From JdFR-22 sp964534325 (GTDB lineage Archaea > Halobacteriota > Archaeoglobi > Archaeoglobales > Archaeoglobaceae): a DNA stretch of 38,138 nt. Positions 16,325 to 24,023 of the stretch are shown piece after piece. Position 1 is the first letter of the stretch. Each line of letters begins with the position of its first letter. A model generated the notes under the pieces. The model searched no databases, was not told where the DNA came from, and worked only from the letters and a program-made list of their open reading frames with translations. Location: positions 1 to 38,138 of the forward strand of contig CAZHOR010000021.1 in assembly GCA_964534325.1 (NCBI GenBank), read 5' to 3'. The translations under genes and the position numbers were made by a program.

Positions 16325-17221
16325 TTAAACAATGGAGTTATAGAGGTGTTTTACTATGTCCATCTCAGTAATTATTCCCTCTAATTTTCCTTTGTCTAAT
16401 ATTAAAGCTGAATCATAGTTTTTTTCCAGCATATTGTCCGTAATTTTTGATATGGGGGTATTGGGAGGGAAAGTTAAAGGTTCTTTGTAAATTAAGAGTT
16501 GGGGGTTTTTTAGAATGGTGTAAACTGGTTCATCCAGTGTCTCCTTTATATCACCTAATAGCGATGCCTCTAAAGCCTCCCCAGTTCCAAAGTATCTCAG
16601 TATCTCCCTTACAGTTACCATGCCCGCAAGAGTTTCTTCCTTTATTATGGGCAGCTTTTTGAACCCTTTGAGAAGCATAAGCTTTATTACTTCTCCAATT
16701 GTTTCATTGAACCTGGCAGTCAATACATTCTTACTCATACAATCCACAGCACAACCCACCAATTCTGCATGTCCTATCAGGAACTTTAGCATATCTCTTT
16801 CTGTAACTATTCCTACGATCTTATCATGTCCATCAACCACAGGACACCCCCCAATGCTTTCCTTAAGCATATACTCCAGTGCATTATCCCATGACTCAGT
16901 GTCCCTGACTGTGACAATCTCATCCTCCATAATTTCCTCTGCTCTCGCATTCACCGCTGCCTGAAGATTGCCACAATAAACTCTCTCCACGATTCCGTAT
17001 TCAGAGCCACCTCCAAAAAACCTTAAGAGATCAGTAGCAGTTATAATTCCTTGAATTATTTTAGTCCCCTCTTCAGCAACGGGAACCCTCTTGAGATTGT
17101 GGTCAAGCATATATCTAAGAACATTAATTATTGTGGTTGTGGATGATACGGTAATAACGTCCCTGGTCGCAAGATCCACGACGTTATATTTAACATTAGA
17201 AGAGGATGATTTTGTTTTCAT
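16325..17221 (-). CDS. Four-CBS-domain protein (two Bateman modules)
   Basis: 298 aa from the ATG at 17221 (MKTKSSSSNVKYNV). An upstream start at 17320 would add 33 residues of unlikely composition. Four CBS repeats are visible: DLATRDVITVSSTTTIINVLRYM with PVAEEG; DEIVTVRDTESWDNALEYML with CPVVDGHDKIVGIVTERDML; VLTARFNETIGEVIKLML with LPIIKEETLAGMVTVREIL; and PPNTPISKITDNML with ALILDKGKLEGIITEMDIVKHL. Such stand-alone proteins bind adenosine nucleotides or SAM and regulate partners. No partner gene is obvious. Confidence 0.9.
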   Translation of the reverse strand: MKTKSSSSNVKYNVVDLATRDVITVSSTTTIINVLRYMLDHNLKRVPVAEEGTKIIQGIITATDLLRFFGGGSEYGIVERVYCGNLQAAVNARAEEIMEDEIVTVRDTESWDNALEYMLKESIGGCPVVDGHDKIVGIVTERDMLKFLIGHAELVGCAVDCMSKNVLTARFNETIGEVIKLMLLKGFKKLPIIKEETLAGMVTVREILRYFGTGEALEASLLGDIKETLDEPVYTILKNPQLLIYKEPLTFPPNTPISKITDNMLEKNYDSALILDKGKLEGIITEMDIVKHLYNSIV

Positions 17222-17323
17222 AGTTTTAATTAACTTGTAATATTTCTTTAATTTTTCTGTAAATAAATTAAATCTCAGGACATTAATAATAAGCGGAGTA
17301 ATTGTACATACATAGCTCATACA

Positions 17324-17467
17324 TTAGAAGATACGGTAGGGAGAGTTATTCAACTTATTTGGTGACTTTATTAGATCCGGTAACCAATCACTGAGCGAAT
17401 CGAGACACATCGGTTTGATCTTCAGCTTTTCTGGAGCTGGCTTTTCATCAGGTTTTTGAGACAGCAT
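17324..17467 (-). other. Possible relic or small ORF upstream of the CBS gene
   Basis: An ATG at 17467 gives a 47-aa frame (MLSQKPDEKPAPEKLKIKPM ... SPYRIF) preceded in frame by AFGC, which looks like a lipobox. A run of seven T/A bases just before it suggests a frameshifted lipoprotein start. No Shine-Dalgarno is seen. It may be a decayed lipoprotein gene or chance. Confidence 0.2.
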
Positions 17468-17582
17468 GCACCCAAAAGCTTTTTTTAGAATTAGGTAGTC
17501 GTTTTATCATACTTTCAGTTACTCATACTTCAATTCTTTTATTCCTTATACGCTATATAAATCTCCGAAATAGGTGATGAAA

Positions 17583-18227
17583 ATGAAGTATCGAACCAAA
17601 AACAAAGAGGAAACAATAAAAAAGGTAATGATTGAGAATGACGCATTCCTGTTTAAAAATGGTATGCGGTTTAATGAGATCTTAGAAGAAATAAATACGC
17701 TTAAGGAAGGAGGAATGAGTAAAATCACCCTCTCGAGAGTCCTTAAAAACATGGAGAAAGCAGGCACAGTTTACCAGTATGTTAAATCTAATGATGGTGT
17801 CTATTACATCCTATCTGATCCAGCAATATTGCGGGTACACTTGGTAGACCTAGAATTATTATATATATCCTACTATAATTTGGATAAGATTAGGAAAACT
17901 CATGGTCTTGAAGGTGATGACGCTCACTCTTTGTTAGTGGGTAAACTCTTAAAGTATTTTGCATACAGATATTCCAATAAAAAATCAACGAGTGATGTTA
18001 GTGATATGCTGTCTTATTTCTTTCGATTGTTCGCAGAAAAATATGAAGACATTCCACCAGAACATTTCTTAGACAAGGAAAACATTAGAGATCTGGATGA
18101 GAGATTTGAAATAATAGAATCAATATCAGGTCCTGAAGAACTTGTGAAGCTGCTTAATAAGAAAACAGAAGAATTTGAAGAGTTTTTGAAAGAGAAGGGG
18201 CAGGAATTAAACCATAAGGTTTTTTAA
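17583..18227 (+). CDS. Winged-helix-like hypothetical protein
   Basis: 214 aa from the ATG at 17583, five bases after AGGTGAT; an in-frame GTG at 17574 and an ATG at 17577 are alternatives. Residues about 25-85 look like a winged helix (RFNEILEEINTLKEGGMSKITLSRVLKNMEKAGTVYQYV ... YYILSD). The rest is a helical, charged domain ending in a likely coiled coil (EELVKLLNKKTEEFEEFLKEK). It is AT-richer than its neighbours and may be acquired. Probably a transcriptional regulator; the target is unknown. Confidence 0.6.
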   Translation: MKYRTKNKEETIKKVMIENDAFLFKNGMRFNEILEEINTLKEGGMSKITLSRVLKNMEKAGTVYQYVKSNDGVYYILSDPAILRVHLVDLELLYISYYNLDKIRKTHGLEGDDAHSLLVGKLLKYFAYRYSNKKSTSDVSDMLSYFFRLFAEKYEDIPPEHFLDKENIRDLDERFEIIESISGPEELVKLLNKKTEEFEEFLKEKGQELNHKVF

Positions 18228-18343
18228 AGTGAATAAGTAGTTTACAGTTTACGGAAAATTAATTAAATTGATCTTAATATATCCAAGGACCCAATAAACC
18301 CCAAAATCCTTTTCGAATAACCAACCCCTTACCAGAACTATGG

Positions 18344-19090
18344 TTAGATACCAGAGTATACTTCTTCTCCGGAGTGTACCACTATTCCGTTGTCCGTTAT
18401 TTCGAATGGATGGATTTTCTTGCTGTGGTTGCTGCCTCTTATCTTGAATATTTCCAAACTCCTTACTCTCATGTTCTCCGATTTATTGTTGTATAAAACG
18501 ATGGTCCCTTCAGTAACGAAGTTCTCCACACCGAATCTGCTTATCTTGTCTCCGGTGGCGTCAACGATTTCGCAGGTCAACATCGAAGTTAGTCCCAGTA
18601 TTTCCATGGTGGTAGCTATTTTCAGCAGCTCAACTCTAAATTTGGCGGGATCTTGAACTGTGAAACCAATTGCTGTTGTTGAATCGAGAGCAGATCTTTC
18701 TGCTCCAATTTCGTCTTGGATGGTGATTATCTGATCTATTAATGATTTGGTATCAAAAGGTCTAACGTCAATAAATCTCTCATCTGAGGGGAGACCGATC
18801 TTGGTTGAGGTGGCGTCAACTATCGCCAGCATGTTCTCGTCTTCTTCCTTCTCCAGATCCAAACCGAATTCAGAGAAATGTTCTCTAATGTGCTGGGGCC
18901 TCTCCTCAGTAGCAACAAAAATACCGGGCTCATCGAACTCTTTTATACCATTAACCAAGTACTGCATGGCGAAAACGGTTTTCCCGGAACCTGAAGTCCC
19001 TGAAACCAAATAGGTTCGGTCTCTCAAGAGTCCACCTTCACACAAATCATCGAACCCCGGAATGCCAATTGGAACTCTCTCATGTTTCAT
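18344..19090 (-). CDS. KaiC-like RecA-superfamily ATPase
   Basis: 248 aa, a single KaiC domain. It opens with the family pattern RVPIGIPGFDDLCEGGLLRDRTYLVSGTSGSGKT, with Walker A at residues 31-38. YLVNGIKEFDEPGIFVATEERPQ contains the catalytic glutamates, and a degenerate Walker B reads RSALDSTTAIG. Archaeal single-domain KaiC proteins act in signalling and motility regulation (for example the ArlH type) or are uncharacterised. No motility genes are nearby. The lone gene has AT-rich flanks on both sides. Confidence 0.87.
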   Translation of the reverse strand: MKHERVPIGIPGFDDLCEGGLLRDRTYLVSGTSGSGKTVFAMQYLVNGIKEFDEPGIFVATEERPQHIREHFSEFGLDLEKEEDENMLAIVDATSTKIGLPSDERFIDVRPFDTKSLIDQIITIQDEIGAERSALDSTTAIGFTVQDPAKFRVELLKIATTMEILGLTSMLTCEIVDATGDKISRFGVENFVTEGTIVLYNNKSENMRVRSLEIFKIRGSNHSKKIHPFEITDNGIVVHSGEEVYSGI

Positions 19091-19290
19091 GATACATCAT
19101 CTATACACCCAATTTTAAAAACTTTGTCCCATCACCATACCATAATAATATAAAAACAACTAAGTGAACCTACATAACTTTATAAATCACTAATGATAAC
19201 CAACGATAATATTACAATAGGGCCGCAGATGTGTGTTGGCCTAGACGGTCCCCGTGGAAAACAGATTAAACGGAAAAAGGGTTTATGCCC

Positions 19291-19602
19291 TCAAGTATCG
19301 ACCGCGAACTGCTCTTGCTCTCCCCTATGAAGTCTCTGTGAGAGCTCCCTTAACTTTTTTATCACCTCACTGATGTTGGGGTCGGTAAGGCTGTAGATCC
19401 TCTTTTGCCCCTCCACCTTTTTCTGGATGAGGCCGCAATCTCTTAACCGCTGAAGATGGTGTGAGATCACTGACTGTTCTTTATCCAGTGTATCCATTAT
19501 CTCGCAGACACACATCTCTTTTTCTTCCAGCAATTTAAGTATCTGGAATCTGGTATCGTTTGCCATGCACTTCAGGAGGCGTAATTCCATAACATCACCC
19601 AT
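19291..19602 (-). CDS. arsR: ArsR-family metalloregulator
   Basis: 103 aa; an alternative start at 19590 gives MELRLLKCM. Winged-helix ArsR/SmtB fold: LKCMANDTRFQILKLLEEKE, then C31-V-C33 E, the metal-binding CVC box of arsenic/antimony sensors, and the recognition helix in QSVISHHLQRLRDCGLIQ. It lies 21 bases downstream of acr3 on the same strand, so the two form an acr3-arsR operon. It probably represses that operon through the palindrome at 20720-20739. Confidence 0.9.
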   Translation of the reverse strand: MGDVMELRLLKCMANDTRFQILKLLEEKEMCVCEIMDTLDKEQSVISHHLQRLRDCGLIQKKVEGQKRIYSLTDPNISEVIKKLRELSQRLHRGEQEQFAVDT

Positions 19603-19623
19603 TTTTGGGATATTAATGCTCGG

Positions 19624-20691
19624 TCAACCTGGGGATTTAGCCATTTTAGGCTGGTAGAGGCGTTCTTTAAAGTAGAGGGCTGCATTTACCAGGGAGATCA
19701 GCACTGGAACCTCGATTAGGGGGCCTATAACTGTGGCAAAGGCTACGTCTGAGCTTATACCAAATATTCCGATGGCGGTAGCAATGGCCAGCTCAAAGTT
19801 ATTGCTGGCGGCAGTAAAAGCTACAGATGTTGAGATGGGGTAGCTGGTGTTCACCGCCTTCATCATAGCGAAGGAGGCGAAGAACATTATAACGAAGTAC
19901 AGTGCCAGCGGAACTGCGATCCTTACTACATCCAGGGGGAACTGAACGATGGTCTCCCCTCTGAGGCTGAACATGACAACGATGGTGAATAGGAGTGCTA
20001 TGAGGGTTAGAGGATCTATTCTGGGTATATATTTTTCGTAATACCACTCCCTGCTCTTCACCCTGGGAAGAAGGAAGTAGCTGGTTATTCCGGCTATGAA
20101 CGGAACTCCCAGGTACAAAAAGACTGTTTTTGCTACCTGAATTATGCTCAAATCTATGGCTACTCCTTTCAACCCGATCAGTGGTGGCAGATAGGTGATG
20201 AAGAACCAGGCATACAGGCTGTAGAATATCACCTGAAAGATGCTGTTAAAAGCAACAAGCCCTGTGGCATATTCAGGACTGCCTTCTGCCAGATCGTTCC
20301 ACACGAGGACCATGGCTATACAGCGGGCCGAACCAATGAGCAGAAGCCCTACCATGAACATGGGTAAGTCGTGAAGGAAGACCACGGCCAAAACGAACAT
20401 CAGGATGGGACCAATAATCCAGTTCTGAGTTAAGCTCAAACCAAGTACTCTCCAGTTCCTGAAGACCTCCGGAAGTTTTCTGTAGTCCACTTTCGCCAGA
20501 GGAGGGTACATCATGAGAATTAATCCGGCTGCTATGGGTACGCTGGTAGTCCCAACGCTGAACCTGTCAAGAAGGCCCTGGATACCGGGGAATACATAAC
20601 CCAATCCGACTCCAAGCACCATCGCCACGAAAATCCACAGAGTCAGATACTTGTCCAGGAATGAGATATCTTTCCCTTTTTCGCTAGACAT
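19624..20691 (-). CDS. acr3: ACR3-family arsenite efflux permease
   Basis: 355 aa with about ten membrane segments, normal for ACR3. Signatures: LILMMYPPLAKVDY, LTQNWIIGPILMF, and SARCIAMVLVWNDLAEG with C124 at the position of the essential ACR3 cysteine. TAASNNFELAIATA carries the conserved glutamate in the unwound helix. It exports As(III), and possibly Sb(III), from the cytoplasm. It is the first gene of the operon with arsR. A perfect palindrome about 30 bases upstream of the start is the likely operator. Confidence 0.95.
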   Translation of the reverse strand: MSSEKGKDISFLDKYLTLWIFVAMVLGVGLGYVFPGIQGLLDRFSVGTTSVPIAAGLILMMYPPLAKVDYRKLPEVFRNWRVLGLSLTQNWIIGPILMFVLAVVFLHDLPMFMVGLLLIGSARCIAMVLVWNDLAEGSPEYATGLVAFNSIFQVIFYSLYAWFFITYLPPLIGLKGVAIDLSIIQVAKTVFLYLGVPFIAGITSYFLLPRVKSREWYYEKYIPRIDPLTLIALLFTIVVMFSLRGETIVQFPLDVVRIAVPLALYFVIMFFASFAMMKAVNTSYPISTSVAFTAASNNFELAIATAIGIFGISSDVAFATVIGPLIEVPVLISLVNAALYFKERLYQPKMAKSPG

Positions 20692-20719
20692 AATTCAACC
20701 TTTCACCTACTTTTAAGTT

Positions 20720-20739
20720 ATATGAAATTTTTTTCATAT
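20720..20739. promoter_or_regulatory. ArsR-type operator of acr3
   Basis: A perfect inverted repeat, ATATGAAA-N4-TTTCATAT, about 29 bases upstream of the acr3 start and overlapping the likely TATA region. It has the size and AT-rich TGAA/TTCA core of ArsR/SmtB sites, so ArsR (19291-19602 or 20810-21073) is the expected ligand. Confidence 0.65.
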
Positions 20740-20809
20740 TTAAATTTTTACATATGATATGCCGAACCAATTTTCCTCTGACATAAGAACAGAATGAGAA
20801 AATGGTCAG

Positions 20810-21073
20810 TTATAATCTCCACTCTGAACAATCTTCGATCACTTTTTTGATCTTATCATTACAGATCCTGTAATAAACGGACTTGCCTTCTCTCCTCGAC
20901 TCCAGGATCCCCAGATTCTCAAGCTTATTGAGCTGGATGGATACTGTTGACTGGGTTCTTCCTGTCTCGGGAACTATCTCGCAGACGCATTTCTCTCCAT
21001 CCATAAGTAATTCCAGAATCCTGAATCTGGTCCTATCTCCCAGAGCTTTGAAGATCTCTACAGGGTCATTCAT
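20810..21073 (-). CDS. arsR: Second ArsR-family metalloregulator
   Basis: 87 aa from the ATG at 21073; an in-frame GTG at 21079 is possible. It begins MNDPVEIFKALGDRTRFRILELL, then the CVCEIV metal box (C29, C31), the recognition helix QSTVSIQLNKLENLGIL and wing SRREGKSVYYRI. Shorter and more classical than the regulator at 19291. It is encoded singly between acr3 and the arsF/arsG-like pair. It may control the ATATTGA-type palindromes found upstream of that pair; this is inference. Confidence 0.9.
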   Translation of the reverse strand: MNDPVEIFKALGDRTRFRILELLMDGEKCVCEIVPETGRTQSTVSIQLNKLENLGILESRREGKSVYYRICNDKIKKVIEDCSEWRL

Positions 21074-21159
21074 CGTCACGAACCAAATTTTAACCTTACT
21101 TTGTATTACTCTATTTTTTACTATTTTATATGGTTTTTAGGTTTCCGGTTTTTACCTGC

Positions 21160-21882
21160 TTATATCTGGTAGCCAAGATTGACGGTAATAACGTAGTAAA
21201 GGCCGGCAGCGATGAATACCATAACTGCGGCCTTACGCATCCATTTTTCAACCGCTCTTACGCCGGTTACGAATTGTCCTACTGTGGAAACGCTTTTCAC
21301 CAGGAGCACAGAAGCTATAATTACGGGGATACCTGTAGCAACACCGAAGATGGATGGGATCAGCACTCCATCGTTGGTGGTTAGGGCGAGGGGCATGAGC
21401 ATTCCGAAGAACAGGACGGCACTGAATGGACAGAAGGCAAGAGCGAAGATTATTCCCAGAATGAAACCACCCACGTAACCTCTTTCTCCCATTGCAAGTT
21501 TAAAGTTGTTGAGCCTGCTATTACCGAAATGAAAGGTGATCTTGTTGGCCATTAAGATCAGGATCCCCAGCAATATTAGGAAACTCCCCATAAATCCTTC
21601 ACCGTACTTCTGCAAGAAGAAGGAGATCTGCTGGGTGTTCGCTCCCACATAGACTATGAGGCTCGCCAGCAGAACGTAAATCGATACTCTTCCCAGCGTG
21701 TAGAGTAACCCCACGGTCAATGTGTACCTGCTGTTCTCCACCTTTTTTGAAGTGTATGCTATGGCTGCTACGTTCGTAGCCAGCGGGCAGGGGCTTATGG
21801 ACATCATCAACCCGATGAAAAAGGCGGCAACAACGGCTATGTTGCTGGTCCCCATCTGCTCCATGAAGGTCATCAAGTCCAT
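21160..21882 (-). CDS. arsG: CcdA/DsbD-like permease, ArsG family
   Basis: 240 aa, six membrane segments. CcdA-type cysteine motifs lie in membrane helices one and four: SISPCPLATN and LAFCPFSAVL. This pattern, next to a CxxC lipoprotein, matches the ArsG family, annotated as an aromatic aminoarsenical efflux permease in arsEFG clusters. A thiol-reductant conduit of the DsbD kind is the alternative. Its ATG directly follows the TAA of the upstream gene, so translation is coupled. The family call is fairly strong; the substrate is inferred. Confidence 0.8.
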   Translation of the reverse strand: MDLMTFMEQMGTSNIAVVAAFFIGLMMSISPCPLATNVAAIAYTSKKVENSRYTLTVGLLYTLGRVSIYVLLASLIVYVGANTQQISFFLQKYGEGFMGSFLILLGILILMANKITFHFGNSRLNNFKLAMGERGYVGGFILGIIFALAFCPFSAVLFFGMLMPLALTTNDGVLIPSIFGVATGIPVIIASVLLVKSVSTVGQFVTGVRAVEKWMRKAAVMVFIAAGLYYVITVNLGYQI

Positions 21883-22404
21883 TTAGCTCAGATCTCCTGC
21901 CAGCCTTTTCTCCAGAATGCCTTTGAGGTAGGTCATATACTCCTCCTCATCCCCTATTTTATACCACACCCGGTTGTTTACCTCTTTATGGAAAGAGCCA
22001 TTGATGTAGGTCCCGATCCACAGAGATGAGCCAGTGGCCCCATACTTGCTTACTATCTCCCTGTTCTTGGCCAGCTCACCGTTCACGTGCTTGAACACCA
22101 GCTCTCCTGACTGGAGCTCGTCTTTAAAGTAGGTCTTGACCGTCTTCTCAGCCAGCTCACCCACCCTCTCGCAGGAATAACACTGATTGGTCCCATGAAA
22201 ATGAATTACCTCAACCTCAACCTCAACACTACCATTCTGGGTGACAGCGGAACCCTCAGTCTGTTCAGTTGGATTAGCATGTGGAGTGCTCAACTCTTGG
22301 TCATCTGCACCGCTACTGCTACTGTTACCGCTGCATCCCGAGAATGCAACTATTAAGGTAAGGGTGATCAAAAGGATTGTGTACAGCTTTATCTTCTCCG
22401 GCAA
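21883..22404 (-). CDS. arsF: Thioredoxin-like lipoprotein, ArsF family
   Basis: 173 aa with a TTG start, supported by GAGGTGG five bases upstream. A signal peptide ends in FSGC (lipid Cys24), followed by a low-complexity linker. The thioredoxin-like domain has IHFHGTNQC75-YS-C78. This fits the ArsF family (nitrophenyl-compound nitroreductase subunit) in arsEFG clusters; no arsE is seen. It acts on the outer membrane face, presumably exchanging electrons with the neighbouring CcdA-like ArsG. A palindrome at 22423-22442 sits in its promoter. Confidence 0.78.
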   Translation of the reverse strand: MPEKIKLYTILLITLTLIVAFSGCSGNSSSSGADDQELSTPHANPTEQTEGSAVTQNGSVEVEVEVIHFHGTNQCYSCERVGELAEKTVKTYFKDELQSGELVFKHVNGELAKNREIVSKYGATGSSLWIGTYINGSFHKEVNNRVWYKIGDEEEYMTYLKGILEKRLAGDLS

Positions 22405-22422
22405 TTTTCCACCTCTTCACAC

Positions 22423-22442
22423 ATATTGATGAATGTCAATAT
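22423..22442. promoter_or_regulatory. ATATTGA-N6-TCAATAT palindrome upstream of arsF
   Basis: A perfect 7-base inverted repeat 19 bases before the TTG start of arsF. The half-site ATATTGAT recurs upstream of the di-haem lipoprotein genes and of the permease at 30932. A probable ArsR-family operator. Confidence 0.6.
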
Positions 22443-22521
22443 AAATATGTTGCGGAACATGAACATGAGAGTAAGGATGATGCAGACCAATGTTATTCTT
22501 AATATAAACTATTCACACTAA

Positions 22522-22644
22522 AGAGCAGTAGTGGTTTATGGTCCGGGATTTGTTCCTGTAATAGAAAGTATAGGTCAATGGTGTAAAAGGAATGAAGTGG
22601 TATCCGAAGGATGCCACACGGCTCCAGAACGTATTTCTGGTTGA
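22522..22644 (+). pseudogene. Possible gene fragment, 40 codons
   Basis: An open frame reading RAVVVYGPGFVPVIESIGQW then CKRNEVVSEGC, ending in TGA at 22642-22644. It has protein-like composition but no start signal at its 5' end, so it may be the tail of a lost gene. The ending vaguely resembles a TusA-like QWCKR segment. Low confidence. Confidence 0.25.
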
Positions 22645-22648
22645 ACAG

Positions 22649-23188
22649 CTAAAAATCGAGGTCGAGGCCCGCGTATGTAAGAAGACCTTGTAAGGCTTCT
22701 CTGATCCCAGCGTACTTCTCTTCACGAAATAGTGGTTTACAGGCTTTGATATCTATTTCACCATTTAGTAATTTTACGGTAAATGCCATGCATGTCTGCT
22801 CTCCACATTCTTTACAATTTGTTTTTGGTAAATAGCTGTAGATCTCCATTGGGCTTATCGAAACTCTTTCTCTCGGTTTGCTCAAATCAATCTGGTCTCT
22901 TTTGAGGTGAGCTTCTTCAACAACTTCTTCGATCTCCTTTAGAATCTGTAATGCCTCTGGCTTATCTTTAACGTGAGTCATCGCAACGTAGCCATCTGAA
23001 TGGATTGTTATGATTTTCACCCCTTTTTTGTAGGATATCCACCCCAGTTTCTTGTTGTAACCTGAGTTTGGAATGAGGTGTGCAACGTATGGCATGATCT
23101 CCGTAGAAAAGCTCACATTTACCCTGCCAGTAACCCTTAGCTTTTCTGAATCAGCTATACACGGTATAATCTCCTTGATCTCACCCAT
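22649..23188 (-). CDS. Fe-S protein with CFeSP-type four-cysteine motif
   Basis: 179 aa. The C-terminal part carries C125-x2-C128-x4-C133-x16-C150 in YLPKTNCKECGEQTCMAF, the 4Fe-4S motif (PF04060 type) also found in the corrinoid Fe-S protein of acetyl-CoA synthesis. The N-terminal 100 residues look like an alpha/beta ligand domain. No CODH/ACS genes are near, so it is probably one of the small archaeal redox or sensor proteins with this motif. A TATA-like ATATATTTAAAG about 20-25 bases before the ATG suggests a leaderless message. It is divergent from the duplicated cassette. Confidence 0.75.
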   Translation of the reverse strand: MGEIKEIIPCIADSEKLRVTGRVNVSFSTEIMPYVAHLIPNSGYNKKLGWISYKKGVKIITIHSDGYVAMTHVKDKPEALQILKEIEEVVEEAHLKRDQIDLSKPRERVSISPMEIYSYLPKTNCKECGEQTCMAFTVKLLNGEIDIKACKPLFREEKYAGIREALQGLLTYAGLDLDF

Positions 23189-23277
23189 AGTATCTTTAGA
23201 CCTTTAAATATATTCCAATCCAGCAGCACTCATTCCCTATTGAGGCAGTTTAAAACTTAAAAAATACTTAAAACTTT

Positions 23278-23294
23278 GGTTTAGAAATTAAACC
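23278..23294. promoter_or_regulatory. GGTTTA-N5-TAAACC palindrome, copy 1 left edge
   Basis: Extends to TGGTTTA-N5-TAAACCA. It lies about 80 bases before the CSC-protein start, just upstream of an AT-rich TATA-like AAATAAAAT, and about 90 bases upstream of the divergent Fe-S gene. A second palindrome, AGTTTAAAACT, lies just left at 23247-23257, outside the duplicated unit. Confidence 0.55.
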
Positions 23295-23372
23295 ATTTGA
23301 ATCGGAGAAATAAAATAAGAGGAAACACTAACATAGAAACACTAACCTGGAATAGCTCATCGAGGTGGTAGC

Positions 23373-23639
23373 ATGAGAGGAGATACTTTCGGATGCAGTT
23401 GCAAAGGGACCGGGAGAATAAAGCAAATCGATGTTGATGGAATGAAGGTGGGGATAATTGGTTTGGATGAAGTGTTTTCTGAGTATTACAGGCTGGGGAA
23501 GAAACCGGATGACTTGAGTGGGGATGAGCTTGTTCAAGACCTGAGGAAAAGAAATTACATTGCAAAGGGAAGTGAAGAAGCGTATAAGAAAGCTTTTCTT
23601 ACGGAATACAGGAAATACTATGAGAAGAAGCAGAAGTAA
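23373..23639 (+). CDS. Small CSC-motif protein, 88 aa (copy 1)
   Basis: The ATG follows GAGGTGG at 23362-23368. The N-terminus has FGCSCKGTG, a possible metal or thiol site. A conserved-looking core IDVDGMKVGIIGLDEVFSEY follows, then YRLGKKPDDLSGDEL, a pattern I associate with small uncharacterised proteins near thioredoxins and permeases, and a basic helical tail. The 5' leader contains two direct repeats GAAACACTAAC (23322-23332, 23336-23346). It is convergent with the VKOR-like gene and divergent from the Fe-S gene. Function unknown. Confidence 0.75.
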   Translation: MRGDTFGCSCKGTGRIKQIDVDGMKVGIIGLDEVFSEYYRLGKKPDDLSGDELVQDLRKRNYIAKGSEEAYKKAFLTEYRKYYEKKQK

Positions 23640-23648
23640 GTTGTGTAG

Positions 23649-24023
23649 TTAAGCTGTTTTAATCCCATTTGTTCTGTCCATCACGATAAGTAGTATTCCG
23701 GCAGTATAGGCTGCGAAGCAGAAGGGGCAGTAGTAGGAAGTAACCAAAGCGTAACAGGATAAGATGATGATACCAGAAACAGCTAATAATTGCCATATAC
23801 TTAGTATACGCCCTCTTAGAGCAGGGTAGCCTGAGAACCAGCCTAAGCCAAGAACTGCCGGGATGTTTATCCCTTCATACATGAGGGCGGTGCAGCTGAA
23901 TGAAGTGCAAAAGTCTGCTAGAAGATCTGAGAGAAGCAGATAGACTGAGTCTGCTATTCCGAACAAAATTAAAAGGGGTTTAAGGATTTTTTTGAAGCTA
24001 CTAATTTCTTTCACGCCAGACAT
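23649..24023 (-). CDS. VKOR-like disulfide-forming membrane protein (copy 1)
   Basis: 124 aa with four membrane segments. Vitamin K epoxide reductase pattern: the loop pair C39/C44 in DFCTSFSCTA, INIPAVLGLGWFSGYP after it, and the active CxxC C99-PF-C102 in SYYCPFCFAAYTAGI. VKOR homologues oxidise periplasmic thiols and pass electrons to quinones. The start overlaps the end of the TauE/SafE gene by 13 bases, so the two are co-translated. Short for the family but with all four cysteines. Confidence 0.8.
   Translation of the reverse strand: MSGVKEISSFKKILKPLLILFGIADSVYLLLSDLLADFCTSFSCTALMYEGINIPAVLGLGWFSGYPALRGRILSIWQLLAVSGIIILSCYALVTSYYCPFCFAAYTAGILLIVMDRTNGIKTA

Noticed and set aside
19193..19330. 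Plus-strand 45-codon frame beginning MITNDNITIG
   Set aside because: No Shine-Dalgarno, the nearest TATA-like box is too close for a leaderless start, and the frame runs into the 3' end of arsR.
23281..23565. 94- and 69-codon minus-strand frames opposite the CSC gene
   Set aside because: Low-complexity, histidine/serine-rich composition typical of antisense frames; the plus-strand gene has the ribosome-binding site.
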